The translations under genes and the position numbers were made by a program. A stretch of 38,790 bases of DNA, taken from Saprospiraceae bacterium. Its GTDB lineage: Bacteria; Bacteroidota; Bacteroidia; Chitinophagales; Saprospiraceae. The notes beneath the pieces are model-generated. The model was not told the origin of the DNA and did no database searches. It was given only the letters and a program-made list of their open reading frames with translations. The DNA lies in assembly GCA_020627535.1 (NCBI GenBank), contig JAHDGU010000019.1:1-38790 (forward strand), in the 5' to 3' direction. Position 1 is the first letter of the stretch. Every line of letters begins with the position of its first letter. This document shows positions 9,131 to 17,613 of this stretch, piece after piece.

Positions 9131-10183
9131 CTAGCAACAAGAAGCTGCATCACCGGATTGTCGGTCAGATTGAAAAGGCATGGCTCCACCACAGCCTTCA
9201 AATACACCGTAATGTGTATCCCAAGTCCCATAAAAGTCAAAGTGATCTTTGAATCTCGTGGCATGTAACATCAGATAGGTGTTGCCACAGACAGTCAGGA
9301 CCTTCCCTTTCGGGAAAATGTGATGATCGTCCAGTTGATAACTATTTTCGCTGTGCTGAATCGTTCCCTTGTAGGCGACTGCTTGACCGTAGTCTTCGCA
9401 CTCATCTTCGAGCCCGTCAATTTTCCACAGGCGATAGGTCACTGAGAAAAACTTTGCATCGCCTAGCTTGGCTTCAAGTGCTTTGTTTTCTACAGTAATT
9501 GCATTGCTTTTAACTGCGCGAGGATCTGTAAAACCCACCTTACGAGATGTACGCAAAAAATCATTCCAGTATAGTGCACCACTCAGGCATTCACCCCAGA
9601 GTACAGGATCTCGCTGAAGTTCATCTGACAATCTCCGGTCACAGTACACATCACTGAAGTACATTTCTCCGCCTGGCTTCAAGAGTCTATAGACCTCAGC
9701 CAAAACCTTCTCTTTATTCTCTGCAAGATTTACCACACAGTTTGAGATCACAATATCAAAGCTGTTGTCAGCAAGATCGAGCTCATCGAGGCGCTCGATA
9801 TTACCTTCCAAGAAGCTGACATTGGCATGCTTATAGCCAAACTTGTCTGTGTGATAGTCGATGTGCTTGCGCGCTACATCCAACTGTTCCTTGGTCATAT
9901 CCACGCCGATGACCTCTCCTTCTTGGCCCACAAGCTGAGAGAGTAGATACACGTCTCTACCAGAGCCAGATCCCAGATCTAGGATTCTCTTGCCCTTCAG
10001 CTCGAGCGGTGCTACGAGACCGCAGCCATAGTACTTGCTATGAACTTCGTCATGGATCAAGCTGAGGGCAGCTTTGATGTGCTCCGCTGGAGCTTCCATG
10101 GTGCAGCATGCATTGGTCTTGAGATCTTCCGTACTCTGGAGCGTCTCTCCATAGTATTCTTGTACTTCTGTGTGCTTTGACAT
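9131..10183 (-). CDS. arsM: Arsenite S-adenosylmethionine methyltransferase
   Basis: 350 residues. A class I SAM-binding motif, LDLGSGSGRD, lies at about 68-77, with GVDMT at 93-97 and the post-motif VVNLAENKEKVL. Four cysteines expected of ArsM are present at Cys27, Cys54 (YYGCG), Cys149 (SNCV) and Cys199 (WGECLSGA). Their spacing closely follows Cys44/72/174/224 of the Cyanidioschyzon enzyme, where they bind arsenite. The protein should convert As(III) to methylated arsenicals in the cytoplasm. The C-terminal domain ends in a CC pair, an additional possible As(III) ligand also seen in some other ArsMs. No arsR, arsC or efflux gene is adjacent, so the gene stands alone. It is read in the same direction as the upstream acyltransferase gene but is separated from it by 141 bp and has its own promoter-like element. 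Confidence 0.93.
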   Translation of the reverse strand: MSKHTEVQEYYGETLQSTEDLKTNACCTMEAPAEHIKAALSLIHDEVHSKYYGCGLVAPLELKGKRILDLGSGSGRDVYLLSQLVGQEGEVIGVDMTKEQLDVARKHIDYHTDKFGYKHANVSFLEGNIERLDELDLADNSFDIVISNCVVNLAENKEKVLAEVYRLLKPGGEMYFSDVYCDRRLSDELQRDPVLWGECLSGALYWNDFLRTSRKVGFTDPRAVKSNAITVENKALEAKLGDAKFFSVTYRLWKIDGLEDECEDYGQAVAYKGTIQHSENSYQLDDHHIFPKGKVLTVCGNTYLMLHATRFKDHFDFYGTWDTHYGVFEGCGGAMPFQSDRQSGDAASCC

Positions 10184-10216
10184 AACCTTAAGGTTCGATT
10201 ATTCGCATTGAGTGTA

Positions 10217-10224
10217 CAAAGTAA
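10217..10224 (-). promoter_or_regulatory. Candidate arsM -7 element (TTACTTTG)
   Basis: On the minus strand the octamer TTACTTTG lies 33 bp before the arsM ATG and matches the TAnnTTTG consensus at 7 of 8 positions. No ArsR-type operator was recognised around it. Position relative to the gene is good, but the motif is short. Confidence 0.3.
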
Positions 10225-10324
10225 GTCCACACAGCGTTCATTACGACATCCGCAGTATGTCCTTTGTGTTACATTATCTGCACCCGACAGCAATTTTTTT
10301 ATTGTCTGCAGAACAGAGCAATCC

Positions 10325-13300
10325 CTACTCCCCCTGATCCAGTTCCTTGAGATACATATCCCTGACACGATGAATATTCTCGTCAAGATTGACCTTAGAC
10401 CATCCTTCTATTGATACTGGGGGAAGCACTTTGACCTCTACCACGGCTGGCCTGATAAAATTCGTTCCTCTCGGCATCGCGTCATGGGCATTTTTGATGA
10501 CAATCGGTACGATGGGAACACCTGCTTGCATCGCAAGATGGAAAGCTCCTTTTTTAAATTTTCCCAGGTTGTAATCATAACTGCGCGTGCCTTCTGGAGC
10601 AATCCCTACGGACTTCCCATTCTTGAGTGCCTCGACAGCTGGCTTGAGAGCTTCGATCGCCTTTTCTTTATTCTTTCGATCGATGAAAATCACACCAGCC
10701 GCCTTGAGAATCGGACCTACCGGTGTGTACTGCAATTCTTTTTTGGCTATACCAAATGCATCTTTCCTCAAGAGCTTAGCCATGATTAGCAAGTCCACAT
10801 TACTCTGATGATTGAAGATAAACACGGCAGGGCGATGAGACCACAGATGCTCCTCTCCTTTGACAAGTAACTTCAGTCCTGCGAGCCAAGTCCCAAGATC
10901 ACCCACGGTAGCCGCCATACTATTGACGCCTTCTGTCCAGGACAAATTTTGCACGCCACTCAGCATACCCGTAATCACTGCAGGCGCGACCACTCCAGCA
11001 GTCAATCCTGTCCGCAATATATTCACAAATCCAGGTCGCCCTTCATCATTGAATCGGCTCACTGGCCACTCTCTCTGGAATGCCAGTGATGACAACTCAG
11101 CGTCAGGATTGATGGGGCGTGGATGACCTACGATATCCAGCAATGGCAGATCCTCCGCACTATCTGTGTAGAAGTAGCTCTTACTGAGATCTATATCATG
11201 CCTTTCGGCAAAATGCTCCCCGTAATGCGCTTTGCCCTCTCCCCAGCAAGGTGGCTCTATGATATCACCTGTAAACTTGCCCTTCTCCACTTCCATTCTT
11301 GTGCACATGATGTGGTCGATACCAAGGTCTCTGGCTACTGGATCTACTTGGTACGGTGTCGCCGCGGATACGATGGCAACCGTATGCCCCTTGTCCATAT
11401 GTGCCTGAACTAGTGCTCTGGACTCGTCATAGATACTATCAGCCAAGTACTTCATGTAGACTTCTTCACCGAGCTCGATCAAGACTTTTTCAGGAACATC
11501 CTTGACACCTTTGGCGCTGACGGCAGCCAGTGCAGCAAAGTTTTTATTCCCCAGGGCATAGACGATTGCACCACTAAACTGCGCCGCTATTTCTTTGCGA
11601 CTCATCTTCCCACTCATCAGCCGACTCTTGACGAATTGCTTCGCAGAAAATCCTGAAATCAAAGTACGATCAAGATCAAAATAGGCCGCCACATGAGGTC
11701 CTGACTCCCCTTCGATGATCGTCTGAATTAAATCAGAAGTCTTGGATCCTGGCACCTGCGTCACGCTAGCGGACTTGAGTTTTTGACTCTCATCGTCTGA
11801 GATGGCCTGAAGCTTCTGGATACTTTTGGCCAATCCTTTGAGCTCTGCTTGGAAATCTTTGAGCTCCTGTTTCTTTCGAGTTTTCTTGTGAGGGATAAGA
11901 TCGCGATGACGTACTAGCCTCAGACCATTCTTGATAAATGGCTTGGAGACAGACTCAAGGCGATGGATGTTTCCTTTCCAGTGCATTTCTTCCCCAAGGA
12001 ATAAGCAAGTCCGCATGAGCTGCTCTGGAGAATAATCACGATTTTTATCGAGTTGCGTGAGAGATTCAGACACGACCCTGTACGCCTCCACTGTCGTGTT
12101 CAAAATCACATTGGCAATAAGAATCTCCTGCTTGCCAAGAAAATCAATCAGACTATGCTGAGGATCTAAGAGGCGTTGCTCCCATTCTGGATTGATATAC
12201 CTGAGCTCCTGCTCAATCTCTTCGGTAAATACCTCTTTGGCCGAAAAGAAAAATTCAAATTTGAAAAGATCACGCAGTGCCATGATCTTTTCCCAAAAGG
12301 CGAGCATCCGATTTTCTGGATTCTCTTGAGCTACATGCAAGAGTGCTATTTCAATAAAAGCTCTCTGGTAGAGATGATGCACCGCCATATTACTGTAGTA
12401 AGTCGCGCGCAAAAAATTCTCAGGCACTATAGAGTATTTGGCCGAAAGGCCGTCTCCTACCAGTCGTACCAAATTCGCTTTGACGAGCAAATTAAGTGCT
12501 CTCTGAATCGCTTGTCCGAGATTTTTTCCACGGTCAACCAGCGCATCAGGTTTCTTAGACTCGATGATTTGCATCAAGTAGTAGATGCTACGCTCTATCT
12601 GTTTTTTGGACAAAGCAAACTTGGTCAAAAGAGTCGTGCAGATCAAACTAGAAGTGGTGACAGGCGTGATGCTATTGATGCCATGGATCAATCCAAATGC
12701 AAACTTTGAAATGGAAGGTTTTTCATTTTCCTCATCATCTGGAATGACCGCAGCCTCGAGTTGATCATAAGCCACTGGCTCTCCTACTCGCAAAGAAATC
12801 CTACCAAAGTCTCCACCCATTTTCTGGACGTACTGTACAAACCAGCTGAGGCTCTCCGACTTTTTGACCTTGCCACGACCCTCGGAGGTCATGTCATCCA
12901 CATCTGGGATCAAGTCATACACAATTGAGATGGGGACATACTTGACCTCCTTTTTGGCGTAAGCCTCTGCCTCCTGAATGTACTTGAGTATACCCATCTT
13001 GGGCCACACCAACTTACCCGTGCGACTTCGCGTACCCTCGATCGCCCACATGAAGTGCTCCTGCTGCTCCACAAGTCGAGCAATAAAATACCTCAATATC
13101 GTCTTATAGACTTCGTCCTCCTTGAAGCTGCGGCGAATAAATATGGTGCCAGCCCGACGACCGAGTTGGCCCAGACCAAGAAAGGCCATATTGATACCCG
13201 CAAAGATGTATGGAATCTTGAGGCCATGTCTAGCAAGCACAATCCCCAAGACAAACATGTCAATGTAGGTCTTGTGCGTCATGACGAAGGCGACTGAATG

Positions 13301-13561
13301 CCGACGCATAAGACGACTAAGTTCCTTGAGCTCGGAGGCGCTTACATCGATGGACTTGCTGTAAGCTCGGCCTACCACGTATTCTGCAAGCTCCACACCA
13401 CCTTGGAGCAAGAGCGGATGCTGATCTGCAAAGAGCTCTTTGATTGCTTGCTGAGCGAGACCTTCCACCTCATCGCGTGTCATCTCGTGCTGAGATGCCA
13501 GGCTCGTGATGAGCTCCTGGAAGGATGCCTCCTGTAACAGCTCTTGATGACGATCACCCAT
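10325..13561 (-). CDS. Fused PlsB-like acyltransferase / HAD-IB phosphatase / PlsC acyltransferase
   Basis: 1078 residues in one uninterrupted frame with an ATG start. Residues 1-570 resemble glycerol-3-phosphate acyltransferase PlsB: the HX4D catalytic motif HKTYID (His96, Asp101), the GTIFIRR block near 138 and EGTRSR at 175-180. Residues about 620-840 are a HAD superfamily IB hydrolase: nucleophile motif DLDRT (Asp629, Asp631), Ser732 in VSAATP, Lys777, and DSAED at 800-804. Residues about 900-1078 are a PlsC/AGPAT domain: NHQSNVD (His918, Asp923) and PEGTRS at 989-994. All three active sites look intact. Expected role: sequential acylation of glycerol-3-phosphate to phosphatidic acid at the membrane; the HAD substrate is unknown. 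Mycobacteria encode comparable parts as neighbouring genes (Rv2482c PlsB2 and Rv2483c HAD-PlsC). Divergent from a MarR gene. Confidence 0.9.
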   Translation of the reverse strand: MGDRHQELLQEASFQELITSLASQHEMTRDEVEGLAQQAIKELFADQHPLLLQGGVELAEYVVGRAYSKSIDVSASELKELSRLMRRHSVAFVMTHKTYIDMFVLGIVLARHGLKIPYIFAGINMAFLGLGQLGRRAGTIFIRRSFKEDEVYKTILRYFIARLVEQQEHFMWAIEGTRSRTGKLVWPKMGILKYIQEAEAYAKKEVKYVPISIVYDLIPDVDDMTSEGRGKVKKSESLSWFVQYVQKMGGDFGRISLRVGEPVAYDQLEAAVIPDDEENEKPSISKFAFGLIHGINSITPVTTSSLICTTLLTKFALSKKQIERSIYYLMQIIESKKPDALVDRGKNLGQAIQRALNLLVKANLVRLVGDGLSAKYSIVPENFLRATYYSNMAVHHLYQRAFIEIALLHVAQENPENRMLAFWEKIMALRDLFKFEFFFSAKEVFTEEIEQELRYINPEWEQRLLDPQHSLIDFLGKQEILIANVILNTTVEAYRVVSESLTQLDKNRDYSPEQLMRTCLFLGEEMHWKGNIHRLESVSKPFIKNGLRLVRHRDLIPHKKTRKKQELKDFQAELKGLAKSIQKLQAISDDESQKLKSASVTQVPGSKTSDLIQTIIEGESGPHVAAYFDLDRTLISGFSAKQFVKSRLMSGKMSRKEIAAQFSGAIVYALGNKNFAALAAVSAKGVKDVPEKVLIELGEEVYMKYLADSIYDESRALVQAHMDKGHTVAIVSAATPYQVDPVARDLGIDHIMCTRMEVEKGKFTGDIIEPPCWGEGKAHYGEHFAERHDIDLSKSYFYTDSAEDLPLLDIVGHPRPINPDAELSSLAFQREWPVSRFNDEGRPGFVNILRTGLTAGVVAPAVITGMLSGVQNLSWTEGVNSMAATVGDLGTWLAGLKLLVKGEEHLWSHRPAVFIFNHQSNVDLLIMAKLLRKDAFGIAKKELQYTPVGPILKAAGVIFIDRKNKEKAIEALKPAVEALKNGKSVGIAPEGTRSYDYNLGKFKKGAFHLAMQAGVPIVPIVIKNAHDAMPRGTNFIRPAVVEVKVLPPVSIEGWSKVNLDENIHRVRDMYLKELDQGE

Positions 13562-13590
13562 AGCCGAATAAAGATAGCCTAAAGCCCTAG

Positions 13591-13617
13591 AATCATCAGG
13601 ACAACAATCTGATCATT
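13591..13617. promoter_or_regulatory. Candidate MarR operator between divergent genes
   Basis: An imperfect inverted repeat: AATCATCAG at 13591-13599 and CTGATCATT at 13609-13617 match in 8 of 9 positions around a 9-base spacer. It lies in the 70-bp region between the acyltransferase fusion and the MarR gene, which is where a MarR protein often binds to control both itself and its target. Arm spacing is a little wide for a typical MarR site, so this is a tentative call. Confidence 0.35.
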
Positions 13618-13631
13618 AAAGCATTGAATCT

Positions 13632-14153
13632 ATGGACGAAGAACTAGTACTGATTATGACAGAAATTGACTCGGATATCACCCTCATTCCCAAGAGATTA
13701 GAAGAGTCTCTTCTTCTGAGATTCATCCTACTTGGAGATCGGCTCAAGAAGCGGCGAGATCGTATCAGCCAAGAGCTTGGCATTTCCACGCAGCAGTGGC
13801 TTTTTCTTCTTCATGTGGCCAAGGATCCTAATATTCCCTTCTTTGATGGGAGCAAGCACAAAAAGGACCTGATGCCCAATGAAATCGCATCCACCTTTGG
13901 GACATCTAGATCGAATATTACCGCATTGATTCATGCCTTATCAGCCAAAGAGCTGCTCAAGTTGAGCTCAGACGATGGAGATAAAAGGAGAAAAAGGCTC
14001 TCGCTTACCGACAAAGGCATAGCGCTAATTTCAAGCCTTCAAGACACTAGACAGATGATGAATAACAAGTTATTTGATGGATTCCAATCTGACGAGCTCG
14101 AGGATGTATTGGATTTTGTAGACAAATTCATACGAGTCAATACCTCAGAGTAG
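13632..14153 (+). CDS. MarR-family transcriptional regulator
   Basis: 173 residues. Layout follows the MarR winged-helix fold: an N-terminal helix (LLLRFILLGDRLKKRR), ISTQQWLFLLHVA, the recognition segment PNEIASTFGTSRSNITALI (about 90-110), then the wing SDDGDKRRKRLSLTDKG, which carries the typical D-x-R-x(3)-L-T-x-x-G pattern. An internal ATG at 13656 is an alternative start. It is divergent from the acyltransferase fusion with 70 bp between, so it may regulate that gene and so phospholipid or neutral-lipid synthesis. The ligand is unknown. The nucleotidyltransferase frame follows in phase after its TAG stop. Confidence 0.88.
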   Translation: MDEELVLIMTEIDSDITLIPKRLEESLLLRFILLGDRLKKRRDRISQELGISTQQWLFLLHVAKDPNIPFFDGSKHKKDLMPNEIASTFGTSRSNITALIHALSAKELLKLSSDDGDKRRKRLSLTDKGIALISSLQDTRQMMNNKLFDGFQSDELEDVLDFVDKFIRVNTSE

Positions 14154-14195
14154 ACCCACAAGGCGACACGCGCACCACACAGATCACGATCAACT

Positions 14196-14792
14196 ATTCG
14201 CAGCAAAAAAGACATACTGATAGCCATATTGGCCGCAGGAGCATCTCGTCGACTCGGGCAGCCCAAGCAACTTGTGCAGATCAATGGAAGGAGCCTCCTC
14301 GAGGCCGCGATCCGTACAGCATCTGAGTCAACCAGAGCAGATCATATGATATTTCTCGGAGCATCCGCTCAAGAGATCATCGCGAGTCTGGAGCTCCATC
14401 CAGAAAACTACCAATTGGTCAAGGAATGGCATCTTGGCTTCGGACACACCTTGGCCACTGCTGCAAAATACGCGAGCCACTTGGGCTACAAGGGACTGCT
14501 TGTATGCCTATGTGATCAATTACATATCAGTACTGACATCCTCACCCAGATCATCGACCAAGGCTCGGAGGGATATCACATTGTCAACTGTCTCTATGCC
14601 AATGGAGCGAGCGGACCACCTTGTTACTTTGACCAATCTTATTTCCCACTCCTCCAAAAACTGACTGGTGATCAAGGAGCAAAAGAAATCATTAGCAATG
14701 CAGCTCTCGATGCTCGATGCCAGATTGAATTTCCACTGGGTCATATAGACATAGACACTCCTGAGGACCTCCTAAATGCCAAGAATCAATAA
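14196..14792 (+). CDS. MobA/MocA-like nucleotidyltransferase, non-ATG start
   Basis: Signature of the MobA-like NTP transferase fold: LAAGASRRLGQPKQL at the N-terminus, LVCLCDQ with the metal-binding Asp, the GASGPPCYFD and LTGDQGAKEII segments of MocA-type enzymes, and the final DIDTPEDL motif. Such enzymes transfer CMP or another nucleotide, for example to molybdopterin; no molybdoenzyme or XdhC gene is nearby, so the substrate is open. There is no in-frame ATG ahead of the LAAG motif. Candidate starts are ATT at 14196 (giving an N-terminus of usual length), CTG at 14217 (MIAILAAG) and TTG at 14229, the last of which removes part of the first strand. I list ATT, but this is uncertain. The frame is the same as that of the upstream MarR gene, with a TAG at 14151 between them. 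Confidence 0.8.
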   Translation: MRSKKDILIAILAAGASRRLGQPKQLVQINGRSLLEAAIRTASESTRADHMIFLGASAQEIIASLELHPENYQLVKEWHLGFGHTLATAAKYASHLGYKGLLVCLCDQLHISTDILTQIIDQGSEGYHIVNCLYANGASGPPCYFDQSYFPLLQKLTGDQGAKEIISNAALDARCQIEFPLGHIDIDTPEDLLNAKNQ

Positions 14793-14905
14793 AAGTATCG
14801 TTGGGGCTCTTCTTCATTCAAAGTAACTGCATCACAAGAAATGGACAGCTTGGGCAAACTGATGTGAGTAGCCAGCACCTCCCACATAGGCCTTAACTTT
14901 GTCTC

Positions 14906-15832
14906 ATGTGCCGTTTAAATTCCTACTGCAGAGATAGTATTCTGCTCACTCTGTTAAGCTTTTTTCTCGTATCTGTAAATGCCCAAATTAGCAAACAACG
15001 CTTGGCCCCTCTGCTCGATCCAGGATCTACTCTAATCTCAAGACAAGGCAATTGGTCTACAGAGAAGACCCCATCTGGCCAGTACATCACCAAGATCTAC
15101 TACGGACAAAACTTACAGCTCACACACAAGATCAGCTTCAAGTCGAAAAAGATGAAAGTAAAGCATGGTGATTATGAGCTCCGATGGGATGATGGAACAC
15201 TCCGGACCAAGGGCACATACTTCAAAAATAAAAAAACCGGCTATTGGGTAGAAAACTCAACAAGCTCTAATGACTTCAGCAGCAGTGGTAGCTACACAAG
15301 TGGTCTGCGCACTGGACTTTGGCAATACTACCGAAAAGATTCAACATTATACAAATCCGAAGAATATGACCAGGGCATACTCAATGGATATTCCATACTT
15401 TATGACAGCAACGGAGTCGATACGACATGTTTTTCCATTTATTCACAAGGAGGATTGATAGAATCTTCCTGTGGCACCACGACAAAAATATTGGCGCAGA
15501 TGCCCAGATTTAAGGGCTGTGAAAATCAAGGCCTGGCGGCAGCACAACTCGACAAATGCGCCCAAGAAAAGCTCCTCCAATATGTTTATGCCAATGTAAA
15601 ATACCCGGTAAAGGATCGCGAACTAGGGATTTCGGGCTTAGCTCTTGCAGTATTTATCGTCACCAAAGAAGGTACGATCAGGGATATTCAAGTGAAGAAT
15701 GGTGTTTCGCCTAGGATCAAAAAAGAAGTTTTTCGTCTGATTCAAAACATGCCAGTCTGGACACCAGGAATGTACGATGGAGAAGCCGTCGACGTGGAAT
15801 ATACACTCCCAGTAAGATTCAGGCTTCAATGA
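14906..15832 (+). CDS. Secreted MORN-like / TonB C-terminal domain protein
   Basis: 308 residues with a signal peptide of about 27 residues (ends SVNAQ). Residues about 85-185 contain MORN-like repeats (G-Y-W / G-L-W-Q-Y-Y / G-Y-S turns) of the YwqK-antitoxin type. Residues about 200-308 form a TonB C-terminal domain: KYPVKDRELGISG, VTKEGTIRDIQVKNG, and the closing MPVWTPGMYDGEAV followed by LPVRFRL. Classical TonB has an N-terminal membrane anchor and a Pro-rich linker; both are missing here, so this is not an energy transducer in the usual sense. TonB-C modules attached to secreted repeats are common in Bacteroidota. Function unknown. No operon partner is obvious. Confidence 0.85.
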   Translation: MCRLNSYCRDSILLTLLSFFLVSVNAQISKQRLAPLLDPGSTLISRQGNWSTEKTPSGQYITKIYYGQNLQLTHKISFKSKKMKVKHGDYELRWDDGTLRTKGTYFKNKKTGYWVENSTSSNDFSSSGSYTSGLRTGLWQYYRKDSTLYKSEEYDQGILNGYSILYDSNGVDTTCFSIYSQGGLIESSCGTTTKILAQMPRFKGCENQGLAAAQLDKCAQEKLLQYVYANVKYPVKDRELGISGLALAVFIVTKEGTIRDIQVKNGVSPRIKKEVFRLIQNMPVWTPGMYDGEAVDVEYTLPVRFRLQ

Positions 15833-15987
15833 CACATTCTCAGATCAACTAGAGCATAAGTCGACAGAATTCTTGATATCGACTGACGTATGAATTTGCA
15901 CCTATTCCTCGGCCTAAGAGCAAGGACTTTTTTTTGAGGATTCATCAGTAGATTTACAATCCAAATTAACCAAAACCTCCATTCATC

Positions 15988-16572
15988 ATGAAAATTGTTC
16001 TTACTCTCGCGTTCGCGTGGTTTCTGACATCAGGATGTGGCAAAGCAGATACGAGTGACGCTACTGCTACCCGTAATGTACCCACCATTATTGGCTCAGG
16101 ATCTACCGGTTCGTCCAAGTACCCAGCAAAACAAGAAGCTTGTGGCGTGCTTGATCTAGCGGAAATCGCCAAGCTTATACACACGAATAGCGACAAGCTT
16201 GTCAAACAGGATATGAGTCATATCGAACGAGACGATCGCAGTATCTGCTACTATGTCAATAGTGCTGGGCTTGGACATTACAGCCTCAAGCTCCAGTGGA
16301 AAAACGAAAAAGCCATAGAAAACAAAGCGCTCGAAAGACTCATGGATAGCTACCTGGCCAATGGTGATCAAAGAGCATCCAACTATCAAGTCGTCCAAGA
16401 TGGTGATGAAGAAATCGTCTATGGTACCAGCTCCGATGAGCGCACGGGTCATCAATATACGATGGTCAAGCGATGGGGCAATGCTGTAGAGGCTCAGTTG
16501 GAAACGAGTACTGAGACGCCTGTTGAAGATATGCGAGATGCTATGCTGGCTGTGATAAATTCGATAAAATAA
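15988..16572 (+). CDS. Putative lipoprotein of unknown function
   Basis: 194 residues. The signal MKIVLTLAFAWFLTSGC carries the lipobox LTSGC with the lipidated Cys at 17. A Ser/Thr/Gly-rich linker (to about residue 48) follows, then a folded domain with two further cysteines (EACGVLD and SICYYV). The 'C-G-V-L-D-L-A-E-I' opening followed by a later 'C-Y-Y' recalls DUF3558-like lipoproteins in layout, but this is only a resemblance. The ATG sits after an AT-rich stretch without a Shine-Dalgarno sequence. Confidence 0.7.
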   Translation: MKIVLTLAFAWFLTSGCGKADTSDATATRNVPTIIGSGSTGSSKYPAKQEACGVLDLAEIAKLIHTNSDKLVKQDMSHIERDDRSICYYVNSAGLGHYSLKLQWKNEKAIENKALERLMDSYLANGDQRASNYQVVQDGDEEIVYGTSSDERTGHQYTMVKRWGNAVEAQLETSTETPVEDMRDAMLAVINSIK

Positions 16573-16615
16573 TCTCGCCTGTAGTACACATCAGACGAGA
16601 TAGGCAAGCGACCAT

Positions 16616-17596
16616 TTGTTGATAGGCTTTCGCCAAAAAATACAATCCCTCATCCGGCCCGAGCTCTATCACGGTTGGAATCAAAGCAGATCATACTTTG
16701 AAGGATGGTACTATAAAATGGTCACAGCAGATCGCTCACGAGCCATTGCGATCATCCCCGGAGTAGCCATGGACGAGAGTGGTCAGCGCCAATCTTTTAT
16801 CCAAGTCTTGGACGGAACAGATAAATCTGCCGAATATCACAAGTTCGCCTTTGATAGCTTTCAAGCAAAAAAAGGGATACATCAGGTACACATCTCAGAT
16901 AATATCTTCAGCCGAGACTCAATTCAGCTCCATCTACCTGATCTCTCCGGCAATGTAGAAATGTCTCATCTCGTGCCATGGCCGAGCTCTTGGTACTCAC
17001 CAGGGATCATGGGACCATTTTCTTATGTACCCATGATGCAATGCTATCACGGCATATTGAGCATGGACCACAGTCTTAGCGGGTTGCTGGAGTACAAAGG
17101 AAGGAGTATTGACTTCACCGAGGGTCGCGGCTACATGGAAAAAGATTGGGGCCGATCATTTCCCAGTGCATACTTCTGGATGCAGAGCAATCACTTTTCT
17201 CAGTCTGGAATATCCATGAAGGCATCTGTGGCTAAGATTCCATGGCTTGGCAGTTCCTTTGTAGGATTTATAGCTGGTGTCTGGCTCGGTGACCAGCTGA
17301 TACAATTTACCACATACAATCGTAGCAAGCTCCGCAAGTCATATGCCGATGGAGAAAAAGTCCTGCTTGTCATGGAGAGCCCAAAGCACCTCCTTGAGAT
17401 TCATGCCATCAGAGCAGCAGCGACAGAATTGGCGTCGCCAATCCTAGGATTTATGGATGGGCGGATCGAAGAAAGCATGGAATCTAGACTTCAAGTAAAG
17501 CTGACAGAAAAGAAAACTGGACAAATCCTCCTGGAGGATGTAGGAGAGATGGCTGGTCTTGAAGTGGCCGGAAACATCTCAGAAATATTTGTCTGA
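16616..17596 (+). CDS. Tocopherol-cyclase-like protein (TTG start)
   Basis: 326 residues. The opening YHGWNQSRSYFEGWYYKM (about 18-35) is the signature of the tocopherol cyclase family (plant VTE1/SXD1), followed by the conserved FSYVPMMQCYHGILSM and GRGYMEKDWGRSFPSAYFWMQ blocks. In plants this enzyme closes the chromanol ring of vitamin E; in non-phototrophic bacteria the substrate is unknown. The frame contains no ATG before the FEGWYY motif: it opens after a TAG at 16601 and offers TTG codons at 16616 and 16619. The start is therefore almost certainly TTG. No signal peptide is visible. No homogentisate or prenyl-quinone pathway genes are adjacent. It converges on the SRPBCC gene with 17 bp between stops. 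Confidence 0.85.
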   Translation: MLIGFRQKIQSLIRPELYHGWNQSRSYFEGWYYKMVTADRSRAIAIIPGVAMDESGQRQSFIQVLDGTDKSAEYHKFAFDSFQAKKGIHQVHISDNIFSRDSIQLHLPDLSGNVEMSHLVPWPSSWYSPGIMGPFSYVPMMQCYHGILSMDHSLSGLLEYKGRSIDFTEGRGYMEKDWGRSFPSAYFWMQSNHFSQSGISMKASVAKIPWLGSSFVGFIAGVWLGDQLIQFTTYNRSKLRKSYADGEKVLLVMESPKHLLEIHAIRAAATELASPILGFMDGRIEESMESRLQVKLTEKKTGQILLEDVGEMAGLEVAGNISEIFV

Positions 17597-17613
17597 ACGC
17601 CGAGTCAGATCAC

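Noticed and set aside
10260-10324. Possible intrinsic terminator after the acyltransferase fusion (CAAT...ATTG around a T-run)
   Set aside because: Only 4 bp pair continuously and the rest of the stem is mismatched, so no terminator is called.
12176-12709. 177-codon frame opposite the acyltransferase fusion
   Set aside because: Antisense shadow of a gene with three intact enzyme domains; no signature of its own.
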